DNA of 64,000 bases from contig NZ_QJRL01000014.1 of NCBI RefSeq assembly GCF_003205205.1, forward strand, positions 1 to 64,000. Reading direction: 5' to 3'. The notes under the pieces were generated by a model. That model was not told the DNA's origin. It saw nothing but the letters and a program-made list of their open reading frames with translations, and did no database searches. The stretch is from Pseudomonas sp. LB-090624 (GTDB lineage Bacteria; Pseudomonadota; Gammaproteobacteria; Pseudomonadales; Pseudomonadaceae). Position 1 is the first letter of the stretch, and each line of letters starts with the position of its first letter. Below, one piece after another: positions 48,450 through 56,706 of the stretch. Both the position numbers and the translations under genes were made by a program.

Positions 48450-49541
48450 TCACTCGGAGGGCACGTATTCTACAACTTCCAGATCGAATCCGGATATCGC
48501 GTTGAACTTCATCGGCGAACTCATCAGGCGCATCTTGCGCACGCCGAGGTCACGCAGGATCTGCGAACCGGCACCAACGGTGCTGTAGGTAGTCGGTGCC
48601 TTGGCCGGCGCATCGCCCGCGCTTTCGCGGATGTGGGCCAGCAGCACGTCGCCGTCCAGCGGGTGACCCAGCAGCAACACCACGCCACTGCCGGCCTCGG
48701 CCACTGCGGCCATCGCCGCGCGCAGGCTCCAGCGGCCCGGTTGCTTGACCAGCAGCAGGTCGCGCAGCGGGTCCATGTTGTGCACGCGCACCAAGGTTGG
48801 CTCTTCGGCGCAGATCTTGCCCAGGGTCAGGGCCATGTGCACGTCGCCTTCGACCGCGTCGCGGTAGGTCACCAGATTGAATTCACCCAGTTCACTTTCT
48901 ACCGGCTGCTCGGACACACGCTGCACGGTGCGCTCGTGGATCATGCGGTAGTGGATAAGGTCGGCAATGGTACCGATCTTCAGGCCGTGTTCGGCGGCGA
49001 ACACTTCCAGCTCGGCGCGACGCGACATGGTGCCGTCGTCGTTCATCACTTCGCAGATCACGCCGCTTGGCTCGAAACCGGCCATGCGCGCCAGATCGCA
49101 GGCAGCTTCGGTGTGGCCGGCGCGGGCCAGGGTACCGCCGGGTTGAGCCATCAGCGGGAAGATGTGGCCCGGGCTGACGATGTCTTCGGCCTTGGCATCC
49201 TTGGCGGCGGCGGCCTGCACGGTGCGGGCGCGGTCGGCGGCGGAGATGCCGGTGGTAACGCCTTCGGCGGCTTCGATCGACACGGTGAACTTGGTGCCGA
49301 AGCCCGAGCCGTTGCGCGGAGCCATCAGCGGCAGCTTCAGGGTTTCACAACGCTCGCGGGTCATCGGCATGCAGATGAGGCCACGGGCGTGCTTGGCCAT
49401 GAAGTTGATGTGCTCGGGCAGGCAGCATTCGGCTGCCATGATGATGTCGCCTTCGTTCTCGCGGTCTTCGTCATCCATGAGAATGACCATTTTACCCTGG
49501 CGGATGTCTTCGACCAGTTCTTCGATGCTGTTGAGCGCCAC
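48450..49541 (-). CDS. ribBA: RibBA: DHBP synthase with degenerate GTP cyclohydrolase II domain
   Basis: A 363-residue two-domain protein. The RibB half is intact (MVILMDDEDRENEGDIIMAA, GTKFTVSIEAAEGVTTGISA, RAGHTEAACDLARMAGFEPS). The RibA half lacks the zinc cysteines: where true RibA has HSECLTGD and RCDCG this reads VHNMDPLRDLLLV. The second half therefore should not be a GTP cyclohydrolase; a complete ribA is at 44297. The start chosen is GTG 49541 after AAGGGGG; TTG at 49559 is less likely. Confidence 0.92.
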   Translation of the reverse strand: MALNSIEELVEDIRQGKMVILMDDEDRENEGDIIMAAECCLPEHINFMAKHARGLICMPMTRERCETLKLPLMAPRNGSGFGTKFTVSIEAAEGVTTGISAADRARTVQAAAAKDAKAEDIVSPGHIFPLMAQPGGTLARAGHTEAACDLARMAGFEPSGVICEVMNDDGTMSRRAELEVFAAEHGLKIGTIADLIHYRMIHERTVQRVSEQPVESELGEFNLVTYRDAVEGDVHMALTLGKICAEEPTLVRVHNMDPLRDLLLVKQPGRWSLRAAMAAVAEAGSGVVLLLGHPLDGDVLLAHIRESAGDAPAKAPTTYSTVGAGSQILRDLGVRKMRLMSSPMKFNAISGFDLEVVEYVPSE

Positions 49542-49559
49542 GCGGCACCCCCTTCTCAA

Positions 49560-50225
49560 TCAGGATTTCAAGAAGCCGTTGGCGGCCAGGAAGCTTTCGG
49601 TAATGCCACTGCCCTTGCTCGGCTCGGCGGCCTTGTCACCCAGCAGCAAGCGCTCCAGATAACGGGCCAGCAGGTCGACCTCAAGGTTTACCCGACGCCC
49701 TGCGCGGTAGTCGGCCATGATGGTTTCGGACAGGGTGTGCGGGACAATGGTCAGCTCGAATTCGGCGCCATTGACCTCATTGACCGTCAGGCTGGTGCCG
49801 TCGACGGTGATCGAACCCTTGTGGGCGATGTACTTGGCCAGTTCCTTCGGTGCACGCACACGGAACTGGATGGCGCGGGCGTTATCGCTGCGCGAGATGA
49901 TTTCGCCGACGCCATCGACGTGGCCGCTGACCAGGTGCCCGCCCAGGCGGGTGGTGGGGGTCAGGGCCTTTTCCAGGTTGACCTTGCTGCCGCCCTTGAG
50001 GTCGATGAAGGCAGTGCGCTTGAGGGTTTCGACGCTGACGTCGGCCCAGAAACCGTCGCCAGGCAGCTCCACGGCAGTCAGGCACACGCCGTTGACAGCG
50101 ATGCTGTCGCCGAGCTTGACGTCCCCCAGGTCGAGCTTGCCGGTTTCGACGTAGACGCGCACGTCGCCACCCTTGGGGGTCAGGCTACGGATGGTGCCGA
50201 TGGATTCGATGATGCCGGTGAACAT
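49560..50225 (-). CDS. ribE: Riboflavin synthase alpha chain
   Basis: This enzyme dismutates two lumazines into riboflavin. The 221-residue product has two similar barrels starting MFTGIIESIGTI, with NGVCLTAVELPGDGFWADVS in the first and KGSITVDGTSLTVNEVNG in the second, plus HLVSGHVDGVGEI. It lies between ribD and ribBA. Confidence 0.96.
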   Translation of the reverse strand: MFTGIIESIGTIRSLTPKGGDVRVYVETGKLDLGDVKLGDSIAVNGVCLTAVELPGDGFWADVSVETLKRTAFIDLKGGSKVNLEKALTPTTRLGGHLVSGHVDGVGEIISRSDNARAIQFRVRAPKELAKYIAHKGSITVDGTSLTVNEVNGAEFELTIVPHTLSETIMADYRAGRRVNLEVDLLARYLERLLLGDKAAEPSKGSGITESFLAANGFLKS

Positions 50226-50267
50226 GGGGTCTTCCTCAAAAACGGATTGCGCGGGGCAAGCCCGGCA

Positions 50268-51398
50268 TTATACGCCGGGTGCCGGCAGGGGGATGGCCGT
50301 GACCCGCCAGTCATCGCCCACTGCGCGCATTTCGGTAATTTTCAGCCGCGGGGCCTCGCTCATTTTTTCCAGTGGCCAGTCCAGCAATGGGCGGGCATGG
50401 GAGCCAAGGAAGGTGCCGGCGACGAACAGCTGGAACTCATCGACCAGGCCCAGGCGGGCAAAGGCACCGACCAGACCGGCACCAGCCTCCAGCAGGATTT
50501 CGTTTACGCCGCGGGCGGCCAGGGCCTGCAGCAGCGCCGCAAGGTCGACCTGGCCATTGTCGCCCGGCAAGCTGAGCAGTTCGTGGCCGGCAGCGGCATA
50601 GCGCGGGTCATCTGCGACAGCGGTCACCACCAGTGCCGGACCGGCCTGGAAAAATGGCGCAGCCAGTGGCAGGCGCAGGCGGCTGTCGACCAGCACCCGC
50701 AGCGGGGTGCGGCTGAGGGCCAAGGCGGTGGTTTCGGCATCCAGGCCCAGCTCGGCGCCACGCACGGTCATGCGCGCGTTGTCGGCCAGCACGCTGGTGG
50801 CGCTGGTCAACACCACGCTGGAACGGGCGCGCAGGCGCTGTACCGCCGAGCGGGCGGCCGGGCCGGTGATCCACTGGCTTTCACCACTGGCCATGGCGGT
50901 GCGGCCGTCCAGGCTCATGGCCAGCTTGGCGCGGACGAACGGCAGGCCGTGCTCCATGCGCTTGAGGAAGCCCGGGTTGAGGGCGCGGGCCTCGGCTTCG
51001 AGCACCCCGCTGGCGACCTCGATTCCGGCTTCGGCAATGCGCCGCAGGCCCCGCCCCGCCACTTGCGGATTAGGGTCCTGCATGGCAGCGACTACACGCG
51101 CCACGCCGGCCTTGACCAGCGCTTCGGCACACGGCGGCGTGCGGCCATGATGGCTGCACGGCTCCAGGGTGACGTAGGCACAGGCGCCGCGGGCACGCTC
51201 GCCGGCCTGGCGCAGGGCATGCACTTCGGCATGCGGCTCGCCGGCGCGTACGTGCCAGCCTTCGCCAACCACCTCGCCATCACGCACGATCACACAGCCT
51301 ACGCGCGGGTTCGGGTGGGTGGTGTACAGGCCTTTGCGCGCCAGCTCCAGCGCACGGGCCATGTAGTGGGCGTCAAGGACGGCGGCTTGGCTGGGCAT
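50268..51398 (-). CDS. ribD: Bifunctional riboflavin deaminase/reductase RibD
   Basis: RibD carries out the deamination and reduction steps after GTP opening. The 376-residue product has the N-terminal deaminase zinc motif HAEVHALRQAG and LEPCSHHGRTPPCAEAL. The C-terminal reductase domain includes KLAMSLDGRTAMASGESQW and EILLEAGAGLVGAF. The start ATG at 51398 has AAGAG upstream; GTG at 51404 overlapping the nrdR stop is an alternative. Confidence 0.95.
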   Translation of the reverse strand: MPSQAAVLDAHYMARALELARKGLYTTHPNPRVGCVIVRDGEVVGEGWHVRAGEPHAEVHALRQAGERARGACAYVTLEPCSHHGRTPPCAEALVKAGVARVVAAMQDPNPQVAGRGLRRIAEAGIEVASGVLEAEARALNPGFLKRMEHGLPFVRAKLAMSLDGRTAMASGESQWITGPAARSAVQRLRARSSVVLTSATSVLADNARMTVRGAELGLDAETTALALSRTPLRVLVDSRLRLPLAAPFFQAGPALVVTAVADDPRYAAAGHELLSLPGDNGQVDLAALLQALAARGVNEILLEAGAGLVGAFARLGLVDEFQLFVAGTFLGSHARPLLDWPLEKMSEAPRLKITEMRAVGDDWRVTAIPLPAPGV

Positions 51399-51400
51399 GT

Positions 51401-51865
51401 TCACTCTTTAGCTGGCTCACGGGCCAGGCGGTCGATTTCTTCGCGGAACTCGTCGAGGTCCTGGAAGCGCCGGTACACCGAGGCAAAGCGGATATAGGCC
51501 ACTTCGTCGAGTTTGCGCAGCTCGGCCATGACCATCTCACCCACCACCAGCGATTTCACTTCGCGCTCACCCGTAGCGCGCAGCCGGCTCTTGATGTGCG
51601 CCAGCGCCGCTTCCAGGCGCTCGACGCTGACCGGGCGCTTTTCCAGCGCCCGCTGCATGCCGGCACGCAGCTTTTCTTCGTCGAAGGGCTGGCGCGTGCC
51701 GTCCTGCTTGATCAGCCGTGGCAGCACCAGTTCGGCGGTTTCGAAGGTGGTGAAGCGCTCGCCACACGCCACGCATTCGCGGCGGCGGCGCACCTGCTCG
51801 CCCTCGGCGACGAGGCGAGAGTCGATGACCTTGGTGTCGTTGGCACCGCAAAAGGGACAGTGCAT
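51401..51865 (-). CDS. nrdR: Transcriptional repressor NrdR
   Basis: NrdR represses ribonucleotide reductase genes according to nucleotide binding. The 154-residue product starts with the zinc ribbon [17 protein letters not shown] and [12 protein letters not shown], then an ATP-cone domain ([37 protein letters not shown]). Start 51865 is the [10 protein letters not shown]; a longer in-frame extension to 51943 is spurious. nrdR-ribD-ribE-ribBA-ribH-nusB is a standard gammaproteobacterial order. Confidence 0.96.
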   Translation of the reverse strand: MHCPFCGANDTKVIDSRLVAEGEQVRRRRECVACGERFTTFETAELVLPRLIKQDGTRQPFDEEKLRAGMQRALEKRPVSVERLEAALAHIKSRLRATGEREVKSLVVGEMVMAELRKLDEVAYIRFASVYRRFQDLDEFREEIDRLAREPAKE

Positions 51866-51971
51866 GGTGGCAGGCAACAAAAAAAGGGAGGGCCATGGTA
51901 GCGCATTGCACTGGCAAGACAAGCCAAAGGGGTTAACATCCATGGGAAATCTGCCCGTGAAGGACTACCCA

Positions 51972-52424
51972 ATGCACTACCGAGCGCTCGTCGTGCTGTG
52001 CTGCGCCGCCCTGCTCACCGCCTGTGGCAGCGACAGGCCGAAGACCGAAAACCTGCCGACACCCACGCCTGCCCGCTCGCCCAAGCAGGCCGACGTACTG
52101 GGCCCACTGCCGGCTTATCAGCGCGAGCTCAGCGGCACCTTGCTGGAAATCCCCGCCGGGGCCGACGTGGAGCTGGCCTTGTTGGTCATCGACGAACGCG
52201 ATCGCCCGCAACGCCTTCTGGCCAGCAGCAACCTCATCGGTACTGGCCAGGCCCTGCCTTACCAGCTGCGCTTCAACCCCGAAGCCTTCCCGGCTGGTGC
52301 CCGGGTCGAACTGCGTGGCCGCGCCAGCAGGTCCGGCCAGCTGATCATGCACCTGCAACCGGTGCGCATTATCCAGGCGCAGAGCCAGGCAACCGGCCCA
52401 CTGCGTTTCGAGAAGGCGCCTTAA
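51972..52424 (+). CDS. YbaY-family lipoprotein
   Basis: A 150-residue predicted lipoprotein: signal MHYRALVVLCCAALLTAC with lipidated Cys18, a short linker, and a YbaY-type beta domain (ELSGTLLEIPAGADVELALL, ASSNLIGTGQALPYQLRFN, GARVELRGRASRSGQLI). Function unknown. A start ten codons earlier (51942) is possible. It abuts the methyltransferase gene, whose ATG follows its stop directly. Confidence 0.85.
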   Translation: MHYRALVVLCCAALLTACGSDRPKTENLPTPTPARSPKQADVLGPLPAYQRELSGTLLEIPAGADVELALLVIDERDRPQRLLASSNLIGTGQALPYQLRFNPEAFPAGARVELRGRASRSGQLIMHLQPVRIIQAQSQATGPLRFEKAP

Positions 52425-53084
52425 ATGGTACCGCTGGCCCTGCAACAGGCGCTCAGCGGCCTGATCGGCGAAGCGCGCCTGGTCGTCAGCGAACTGCCCG
52501 ACTGCGACCTGAAGTTGTGGCTGATCGACGACCAGAACATGGACCGCGCCTTCAGCAGCGAAGAAACCCGGCGCATTCTTGAGGACCCGCCTTACTGGAG
52601 CTTCTGCTGGGCCAGTGGCCTGGCCATGGCCCGCTACTTGGCTGAGCGCCCGGAATGGGTAGCCGGCAAGCGGGTGCTGGACTTCGGCGCCGGCTCGGGT
52701 ATCGCCGGCATTGCTGCAGCGCGCGCGGGTGCGTTGGAGGTAGTGGCCTGCGACCTTGACCCACTGGCACTCGATGCCTGCCGTGCGAACGCTCAACTGA
52801 ACGGTGTGGAACTGAGCTACAGCGAGGATTTCTTCGCCGAAGATGACCGTTTCGATCTGATCCTGGTTGCCGATGTGCTGTACGACCGCGCCAACCTGCC
52901 GCTGCTGGATGCCTTTCTTGGCCGTGGGCGCCAGGCGCTGGTCGCCGATTCACGGGTACGCGATTTCCGTCACCCGCTGTACCAGCAACTGGGCGTGCTC
53001 GAGGCGCTGACCCTGCCAGACCTGGCCGAGCCGCACGAATTCCGCCGGGTCAGCCTGTACCACGCCAGTCGCGAGCCTTTATAG
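52425..53084 (+). CDS. Class I SAM-dependent methyltransferase (ETFB-lysine type)
   Basis: A 219-residue methyltransferase with the SAM motif VLDFGAGSGIAGIAAARAGA, the acidic ribose-binding end of strand 2 (VVACDLDPLALDA), and ILVADVLYDR. The PPYWSFCWASG segment before the SAM motif resembles protein lysine methyltransferases of the ETFB/METTL20 group. The substrate is unconfirmed. Confidence 0.85.
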   Translation: MVPLALQQALSGLIGEARLVVSELPDCDLKLWLIDDQNMDRAFSSEETRRILEDPPYWSFCWASGLAMARYLAERPEWVAGKRVLDFGAGSGIAGIAAARAGALEVVACDLDPLALDACRANAQLNGVELSYSEDFFAEDDRFDLILVADVLYDRANLPLLDAFLGRGRQALVADSRVRDFRHPLYQQLGVLEALTLPDLAEPHEFRRVSLYHASREPL

Positions 53085-53115
53085 TGGTGCTATTCACGGA
53101 TTTGCGAGAGTCGCG

Positions 53116-53988
53116 ATGAGTCAGGAAACGCCGTACATCTTCGATGCCACCGATGCCACCTTCCAACAGCTGGTGATCGAAAACTCCTTCCACAAGCCGG
53201 TGCTGGTGGACTTCTGGGCCGAGTGGTGCGCGCCGTGCAAGGCACTGATGCCGTTGCTGGCGAAGATCGCCGAGGGTTACCAGGGCGAGCTGCTGCTGGC
53301 CAAGATCAACTGCGACATCGAGCAGCAAGTGGTAGCCCAGTTCGGCATACGCAGCCTGCCGACCGTGGTGCTGTTCAAGGATGGCCAGCCGGTCGACGGT
53401 TTTGCCGGAGCACAGCCGGAATCAGCGATCCGCGCCATGCTCGAGCCGCACGTGCAACTGCCCGCCGCCCCCACTGCTTCGCCACTGGAGCAAGCCAAGT
53501 CGCTGTTTGCCGAAAGCCGCTTTGCCGAGGCCGAAGCCCTGCTGCAGGCACTGCTGGGTGAAGACAACAACAATGCCGAGGCGCTGATTCTGTACGCCCG
53601 CTGCCTGGCCGAGCGTGGGGAGCTGGGCGAAGCCCAAGTGGTGCTGGATGCCGTCAAGACGGATGAGCACAAGGCCGCGCTGGCCGGCGCCAAGGCCCAG
53701 CTGACCTTCCTGCGCCAGGCTGCCAGCCTACCGGAAGTGGCCGACCTGAAAAGCCGCCTGGCGCAAAACCCGCAGGATGATGAGGCGACCTATCAGCTGA
53801 GCATTCAGCAACTGGCACGCCAGCAGTACGAGCCAGCTCTGGACAGCCTGCTGAAGCTGTTCCAGCGTAATCGAAACTACGAGAATGGGTTGCCGCAGAA
53901 GGCGTTGTTGCAGGTATTCGAATTGCTGGGTAACGATCACCCGCTGGTCAATGCCTACCGCCGCAAGCTGTTCGCTGCAATGTATTGA
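53116..53988 (+). CDS. Thioredoxin-TPR protein, CnoX/YbbN-like
   Basis: A 290-residue cytoplasmic protein with an N-terminal thioredoxin fold and a C-terminal tetratricopeptide region. The active site is FWAEWCAPCKALMPLL, a CxxC with APC between; E. coli CnoX (YbbN) lacks such a redox-active pair in that position. The helical part (FAEAEALLQALLGEDNNNAE, EDEATYQLSIQQLARQQYE-like stretches) is TPR-like. It may act as a chaperone-holdase in oxidative stress. Confidence 0.88.
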   Translation: MSQETPYIFDATDATFQQLVIENSFHKPVLVDFWAEWCAPCKALMPLLAKIAEGYQGELLLAKINCDIEQQVVAQFGIRSLPTVVLFKDGQPVDGFAGAQPESAIRAMLEPHVQLPAAPTASPLEQAKSLFAESRFAEAEALLQALLGEDNNNAEALILYARCLAERGELGEAQVVLDAVKTDEHKAALAGAKAQLTFLRQAASLPEVADLKSRLAQNPQDDEATYQLSIQQLARQQYEPALDSLLKLFQRNRNYENGLPQKALLQVFELLGNDHPLVNAYRRKLFAAMY

Positions 53989-54125
53989 CAACCGGCACCG
54001 GGGGCGACTGCCTGGCATCAGGCAGCCGCTTCAACGGGTTCTACATACCTCAGGCAATACCAAAGCGTAAAACAGTTTCCGCATCAACAAGCGGGACGGG
54101 TAAGACCAGCACTGCCCAGATATGC

Positions 54126-55079
54126 TCATTCCGTGTATCGTGCGCCCGTACCATACAATAGGGCATCTCCAAAGGGCTCTATCGTGCCGCCGCCAGTGAT
54201 AAAGCAGTTATGTCCATTCCATGAAATATTGCTCAAAGGGACTGCAACTTCTTCGTTACCTACTTGATAGCACAACTTCAAACTTATAACCCCCCCCCAC
54301 AGCGCCGCACGAAAATAACCGCTCGGCGCGCCTCGCAGGACGACAATCGTGGACGTAAAGTTACTGGATGGCACGCTCGCCTGAACCACGCAATATTCGC
54401 AGACCCGCTCGATACCACGGGTTTCCTGCTCCGCAGATTCAGCGTCGCCATGATTGCTGCTTAGTAGCCAGTTGCGGGGTATGAACGTACACGCCCAACC
54501 CTCTGGATCTACCCGCCCGTCGTATTGACTCCACCAGAGGGGCGGCTGATCGATGGCACCACTGGGCAAAAGTTTTAGCGTTACTGTGTCACTGCCATTT
54601 ATTACCCGCACCAAGGGGGTAAGGCCAAAATGCTCACCTTCAACTTCGGGCTGTGCGAGTGTGCGCACATTCGTTTGAGGCTGATAGGCGCTCTTCACGA
54701 TGGCGCCATCCCACTGCCAGGCCCCACCACGCATTAGCCCCGCTGGGAGCAAAAGGCTGGGGCAGTCATGGACATCTTGCTCGTTCAGTGATGAGTAACG
54801 TCTCGAATCAAGGAGGATGGACACCCCTGCCCTTGATTCAGGAATAGGCGGATAGGTATTCGGAAACACACCGCTACCGTTCCGCTCAATCAAAGGATGC
54901 AGAGCAATCCACGTCGACTCTGGGTCTACTGAGCGAAGCTGGAAATGCAGGGGCTTGAGTACATTATCGCTCAGTGGATGGATTCGATCCAACTGGATGA
55001 ATTTATCGGAATCAGCACGCCCCCTGAAATACAGGGCATAGGGCAACGCCCCCCAGCTCATCACGGAGCGAGCCGTCAT
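54126..55079 (-). CDS. Unknown protein, 3' part of a frame-split gene
   Basis: A 317-residue frame of unknown function, lower in GC than its neighbours. It overlaps the upstream frame by 68 bases. The overlap contains a six-G run (55049-55054): removing one G joins the two frames as LRDELGALPYALYFRG. So this is best read as the C-terminal two-thirds of one ~490-residue protein. A nine-G run at 54290-54298 lies inside it and is in frame here (TGG GGG GGG G). No domain was recognised; no signal peptide or membrane span is evident. Confidence 0.6.
   Translation of the reverse strand: MTARSVMSWGALPYALYFRGRADSDKFIQLDRIHPLSDNVLKPLHFQLRSVDPESTWIALHPLIERNGSGVFPNTYPPIPESRAGVSILLDSRRYSSLNEQDVHDCPSLLLPAGLMRGGAWQWDGAIVKSAYQPQTNVRTLAQPEVEGEHFGLTPLVRVINGSDTVTLKLLPSGAIDQPPLWWSQYDGRVDPEGWACTFIPRNWLLSSNHGDAESAEQETRGIERVCEYCVVQASVPSSNFTSTIVVLRGAPSGYFRAALWGGVISLKLCYQVGNEEVAVPLSNISWNGHNCFITGGGTIEPFGDALLYGTGARYTE
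54290..54298 (-). repeat. Nine-base G homopolymer inside a coding frame
   Basis: Nine C on the plus strand (nine G on the coding strand) encode Trp-Gly-Gly-Val. Such a tract is long enough for slipped-strand length change, which would switch the downstream 55 codons in and out of frame. Confidence 0.8.
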
Positions 55080-55563
55080 ACGTACTGGAAAGATAGAATA
55101 CGGGGTTGTTAGCCCATCCTAGTGTTACCCCACCCTCACTTTCATATACACCGACGTTGGAATCGATGTCTATTTCCAGGCAAAGCTCAATGCCCTGCTC
55201 CTCCAGGATGTGCCGCACTTCGGTAACCATTCTTTTAGGCGCACCTAGTGATCGGTACAGGTGAAGATTCACGCACGAAAGGATTTTCCGCCTAACCACC
55301 AGCCGGGCTGGCCGGCCTTCACCGCCAAGCATCTGCAATCTTGACGGCCCCAAGGCGCAGCGATAGAACCCTGTCGTTTGCGTTGACGTTTTGATTTCAA
55401 ACTCGATATTCGCTGCGGTGAACCCTAGGCCTTGCGGCGCAAGCACATGAGCATTCCAATATCGATTGAACTCAACCCTATTGAAAAACAGTATGAAAGG
55501 CCAGCCGTAGAGGTTGTCTACACCGGAGAGCGTTTCTCCACTTACGACTTCGTTGATATCCAC
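55012..55563 (-). CDS. Unknown protein, 5' part of a frame-split gene
   Basis: The frame gives 183 residues from a GTG at 55563 (VDINEVVSGETLSGVDNLYG, then ILFFNRVEFNRYWNAHV). Upstream TTG or GTG codons would extend it to 55668 but would put a 16-bp perfect hairpin inside the coding region. It ends at a stop (QGAC) just after a six-G run; dropping one G continues smoothly into the frame ending at 54126. I recognise no family. Either the gene is phase-off, decayed, or the base count is a sequencing error. Confidence 0.55.
   Translation of the reverse strand: MDINEVVSGETLSGVDNLYGWPFILFFNRVEFNRYWNAHVLAPQGLGFTAANIEFEIKTSTQTTGFYRCALGPSRLQMLGGEGRPARLVVRRKILSCVNLHLYRSLGAPKRMVTEVRHILEEQGIELCLEIDIDSNVGVYESEGGVTLGWANNPVFYLSSTYDGSLRDELGGVALCPVFQGAC
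55049..55054 (-). repeat. Six-base G run at the frame break
   Basis: Six C on the plus strand. Reading with five instead of six restores a single open frame across 55563-54126. This is the most likely position of the frameshift. Confidence 0.7.
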
Positions 55564-55578
55564 TTTGGCCACCGGTGA

Positions 55579-55615
55579 TATTGACGTGCTGGTAACTTGT
55601 ACCAGCACGTCAATA
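55579..55615 (-). other. Perfect 16-bp inverted repeat
   Basis: TATTGACGTGCTGGTA and TACCAGCACGTCAATA are exact reverse complements separated by ACTTG. On the minus strand it lies just upstream of the probable start of the frame-split gene and after the preceding gene's stop (55641). No T-run follows on either side, so it is not a normal intrinsic terminator. It may be an operator, an RNA processing site, or a leader hairpin. Confidence 0.85.
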
Positions 55616-55640
55616 CTGCGCAACTGGCAAAAATGACAGG

Positions 55641-56000
55641 TCAGTTGGCCTTGCCTGGGCCAACCCAATGGTAAACCGGCGCATCACCGGCGCTCTCCAC
55701 CCTCACATCCGGACTATGTCGCAGCCTGACCAACAGTCGTTTACCCGCGCCGACACTACCTACCAGCGCCTCCAGTTGCTCCAGCAACTGGGGGCCTCTG
55801 AGGTGCCCAGCCTGCCGCAGTAGCTCACGCGCGCGTGCCCACTGCCCATCTTCCTGACCAGGCGCACCGGTGATCATCGGGGTTGCTTCTGCAGTCACTT
55901 CCTGTTTCGGCACTTCTCGCCCCAGCTGCGCCCACTCTTCAGGCGCCAGCTCAATGGTCAGGTCCACCGGCCAGTCACCAATCTGTCCACGAATTCTCAC
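55641..56000 (-). CDS. Small protein of unknown function
   Basis: A 119-residue frame starting at GTG 56000 with AAGGA eight bases upstream (VRIRGQIGDWPVDLTIELAP, EEWAQLGREVPKQEV). The middle is acidic and Ala/Gly-rich and the end is LLVRLRHSPDVRVESAGD. No family recognised. It heads a minus-strand set with the frame-split gene. An in-frame longer start at 56060 lies within the Zur-box region and is less likely. Confidence 0.6.
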   Translation of the reverse strand: MRIRGQIGDWPVDLTIELAPEEWAQLGREVPKQEVTAEATPMITGAPGQEDGQWARARELLRQAGHLRGPQLLEQLEALVGSVGAGKRLLVRLRHSPDVRVESAGDAPVYHWVGPGKAN

Positions 56001-56086
56001 GATGCATCCTTTGAACAAGGTCAATGCCCCCATGCTACAGGAACATGAAACCTGCACCACCCAGGCTGGCGGCCGGCAGAAAACTT

Positions 56087-56099
56087 GTTATAACATAAC
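56087..56099 (+). promoter_or_regulatory. Zur box
   Basis: GTTATAACATAAC differs by one base from the Zur core GTTATANTATAAC and is a perfect GTTAT-N3-ATAAC dyad. It lies 30 bases upstream of the ZrgA-type gene start, within a normal promoter span. Zinc starvation should relieve repression of the operon that follows. Confidence 0.8.
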
Positions 56100-56129
56100 T
56101 AAATCTTACAGCCCGCCTCGGAGTTGTCC

Positions 56130-56705
56130 ATGCGTCGCCTGCTACTCGCCCTGTCCCTCGCCTTGCTGCCACTGGCCGTGGCCCATGCCCACGATGACCA
56201 TGATCACGATCACGCCCATGGGACCCTCGGCGCCCATGAGCATGGCGTGGCCAAGCTCAACGCCGTGCTCGATGGCAATACCCTGGAGCTGGAACTGGAC
56301 AGCCCGGCCATGAACCTGGTCGGCTTCGAGCATGCCGCCAGCAGCGATGCCGACAAGGCCAAGGTCGCCGCCGTGCGCCAGCAACTGGAACAACCCTTGA
56401 AGCTGTTCGGCCTCGCGGCGGCCGCAGGCTGCAAGGAAGACCAGCAGGAACTGGAAAGCCCGCTGTTCGGTGACGCCGCCAAAGCGGACGACGACGGTGA
56501 CGAACATGAGAAAGGCCACGTGCACAGCGACATCAATGCCCACTACCAGCTGACCTGCGCCACCCCGGAAAAACTGGCCCAGATCGACCTCACCCCGCTG
56601 TACAAGACCTTCCCGGCCACGCAGAAAATCAATGTGCAACTGATCGGCCCGAATGGCCAGAAAGGCGTCGAGACCTCGCCAGCCAAGGCTGTGGTCGCCT
56701 TCTGA
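56130..56705 (+). CDS. ZrgA family (DUF2796) periplasmic zinc-binding protein
   Basis: A 191-residue secreted protein: signal peptide to VAHA, then a His-rich stretch HDDHDHDHAHGTLGAHEHG, which is the classic DUF2796/ZrgA start, and a second HDxH-like run (DDDGDEHEKGHVHSD) near residue 125. It likely gathers zinc in the periplasm. The start ATG at 56130 is three residues after a TTG. The next gene begins two bases after the stop. Confidence 0.88.
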   Translation: MRRLLLALSLALLPLAVAHAHDDHDHDHAHGTLGAHEHGVAKLNAVLDGNTLELELDSPAMNLVGFEHAASSDADKAKVAAVRQQLEQPLKLFGLAAAAGCKEDQQELESPLFGDAAKADDDGDEHEKGHVHSDINAHYQLTCATPEKLAQIDLTPLYKTFPATQKINVQLIGPNGQKGVETSPAKAVVAF

Positions 56706-56706
56706 A

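Noticed and set aside
48318-51497. Over 1,000-codon plus-strand frame across the rib operon
   Set aside because: Antisense to ribBA, ribE and ribD, all of which have clear family motifs; the translation is His/Gln/Gly-rich without recognisable domains.
54007-54028. Terminator after the thioredoxin-TPR gene
   Set aside because: CTGCCTG and CAGGCAG pair, but no T-run follows.
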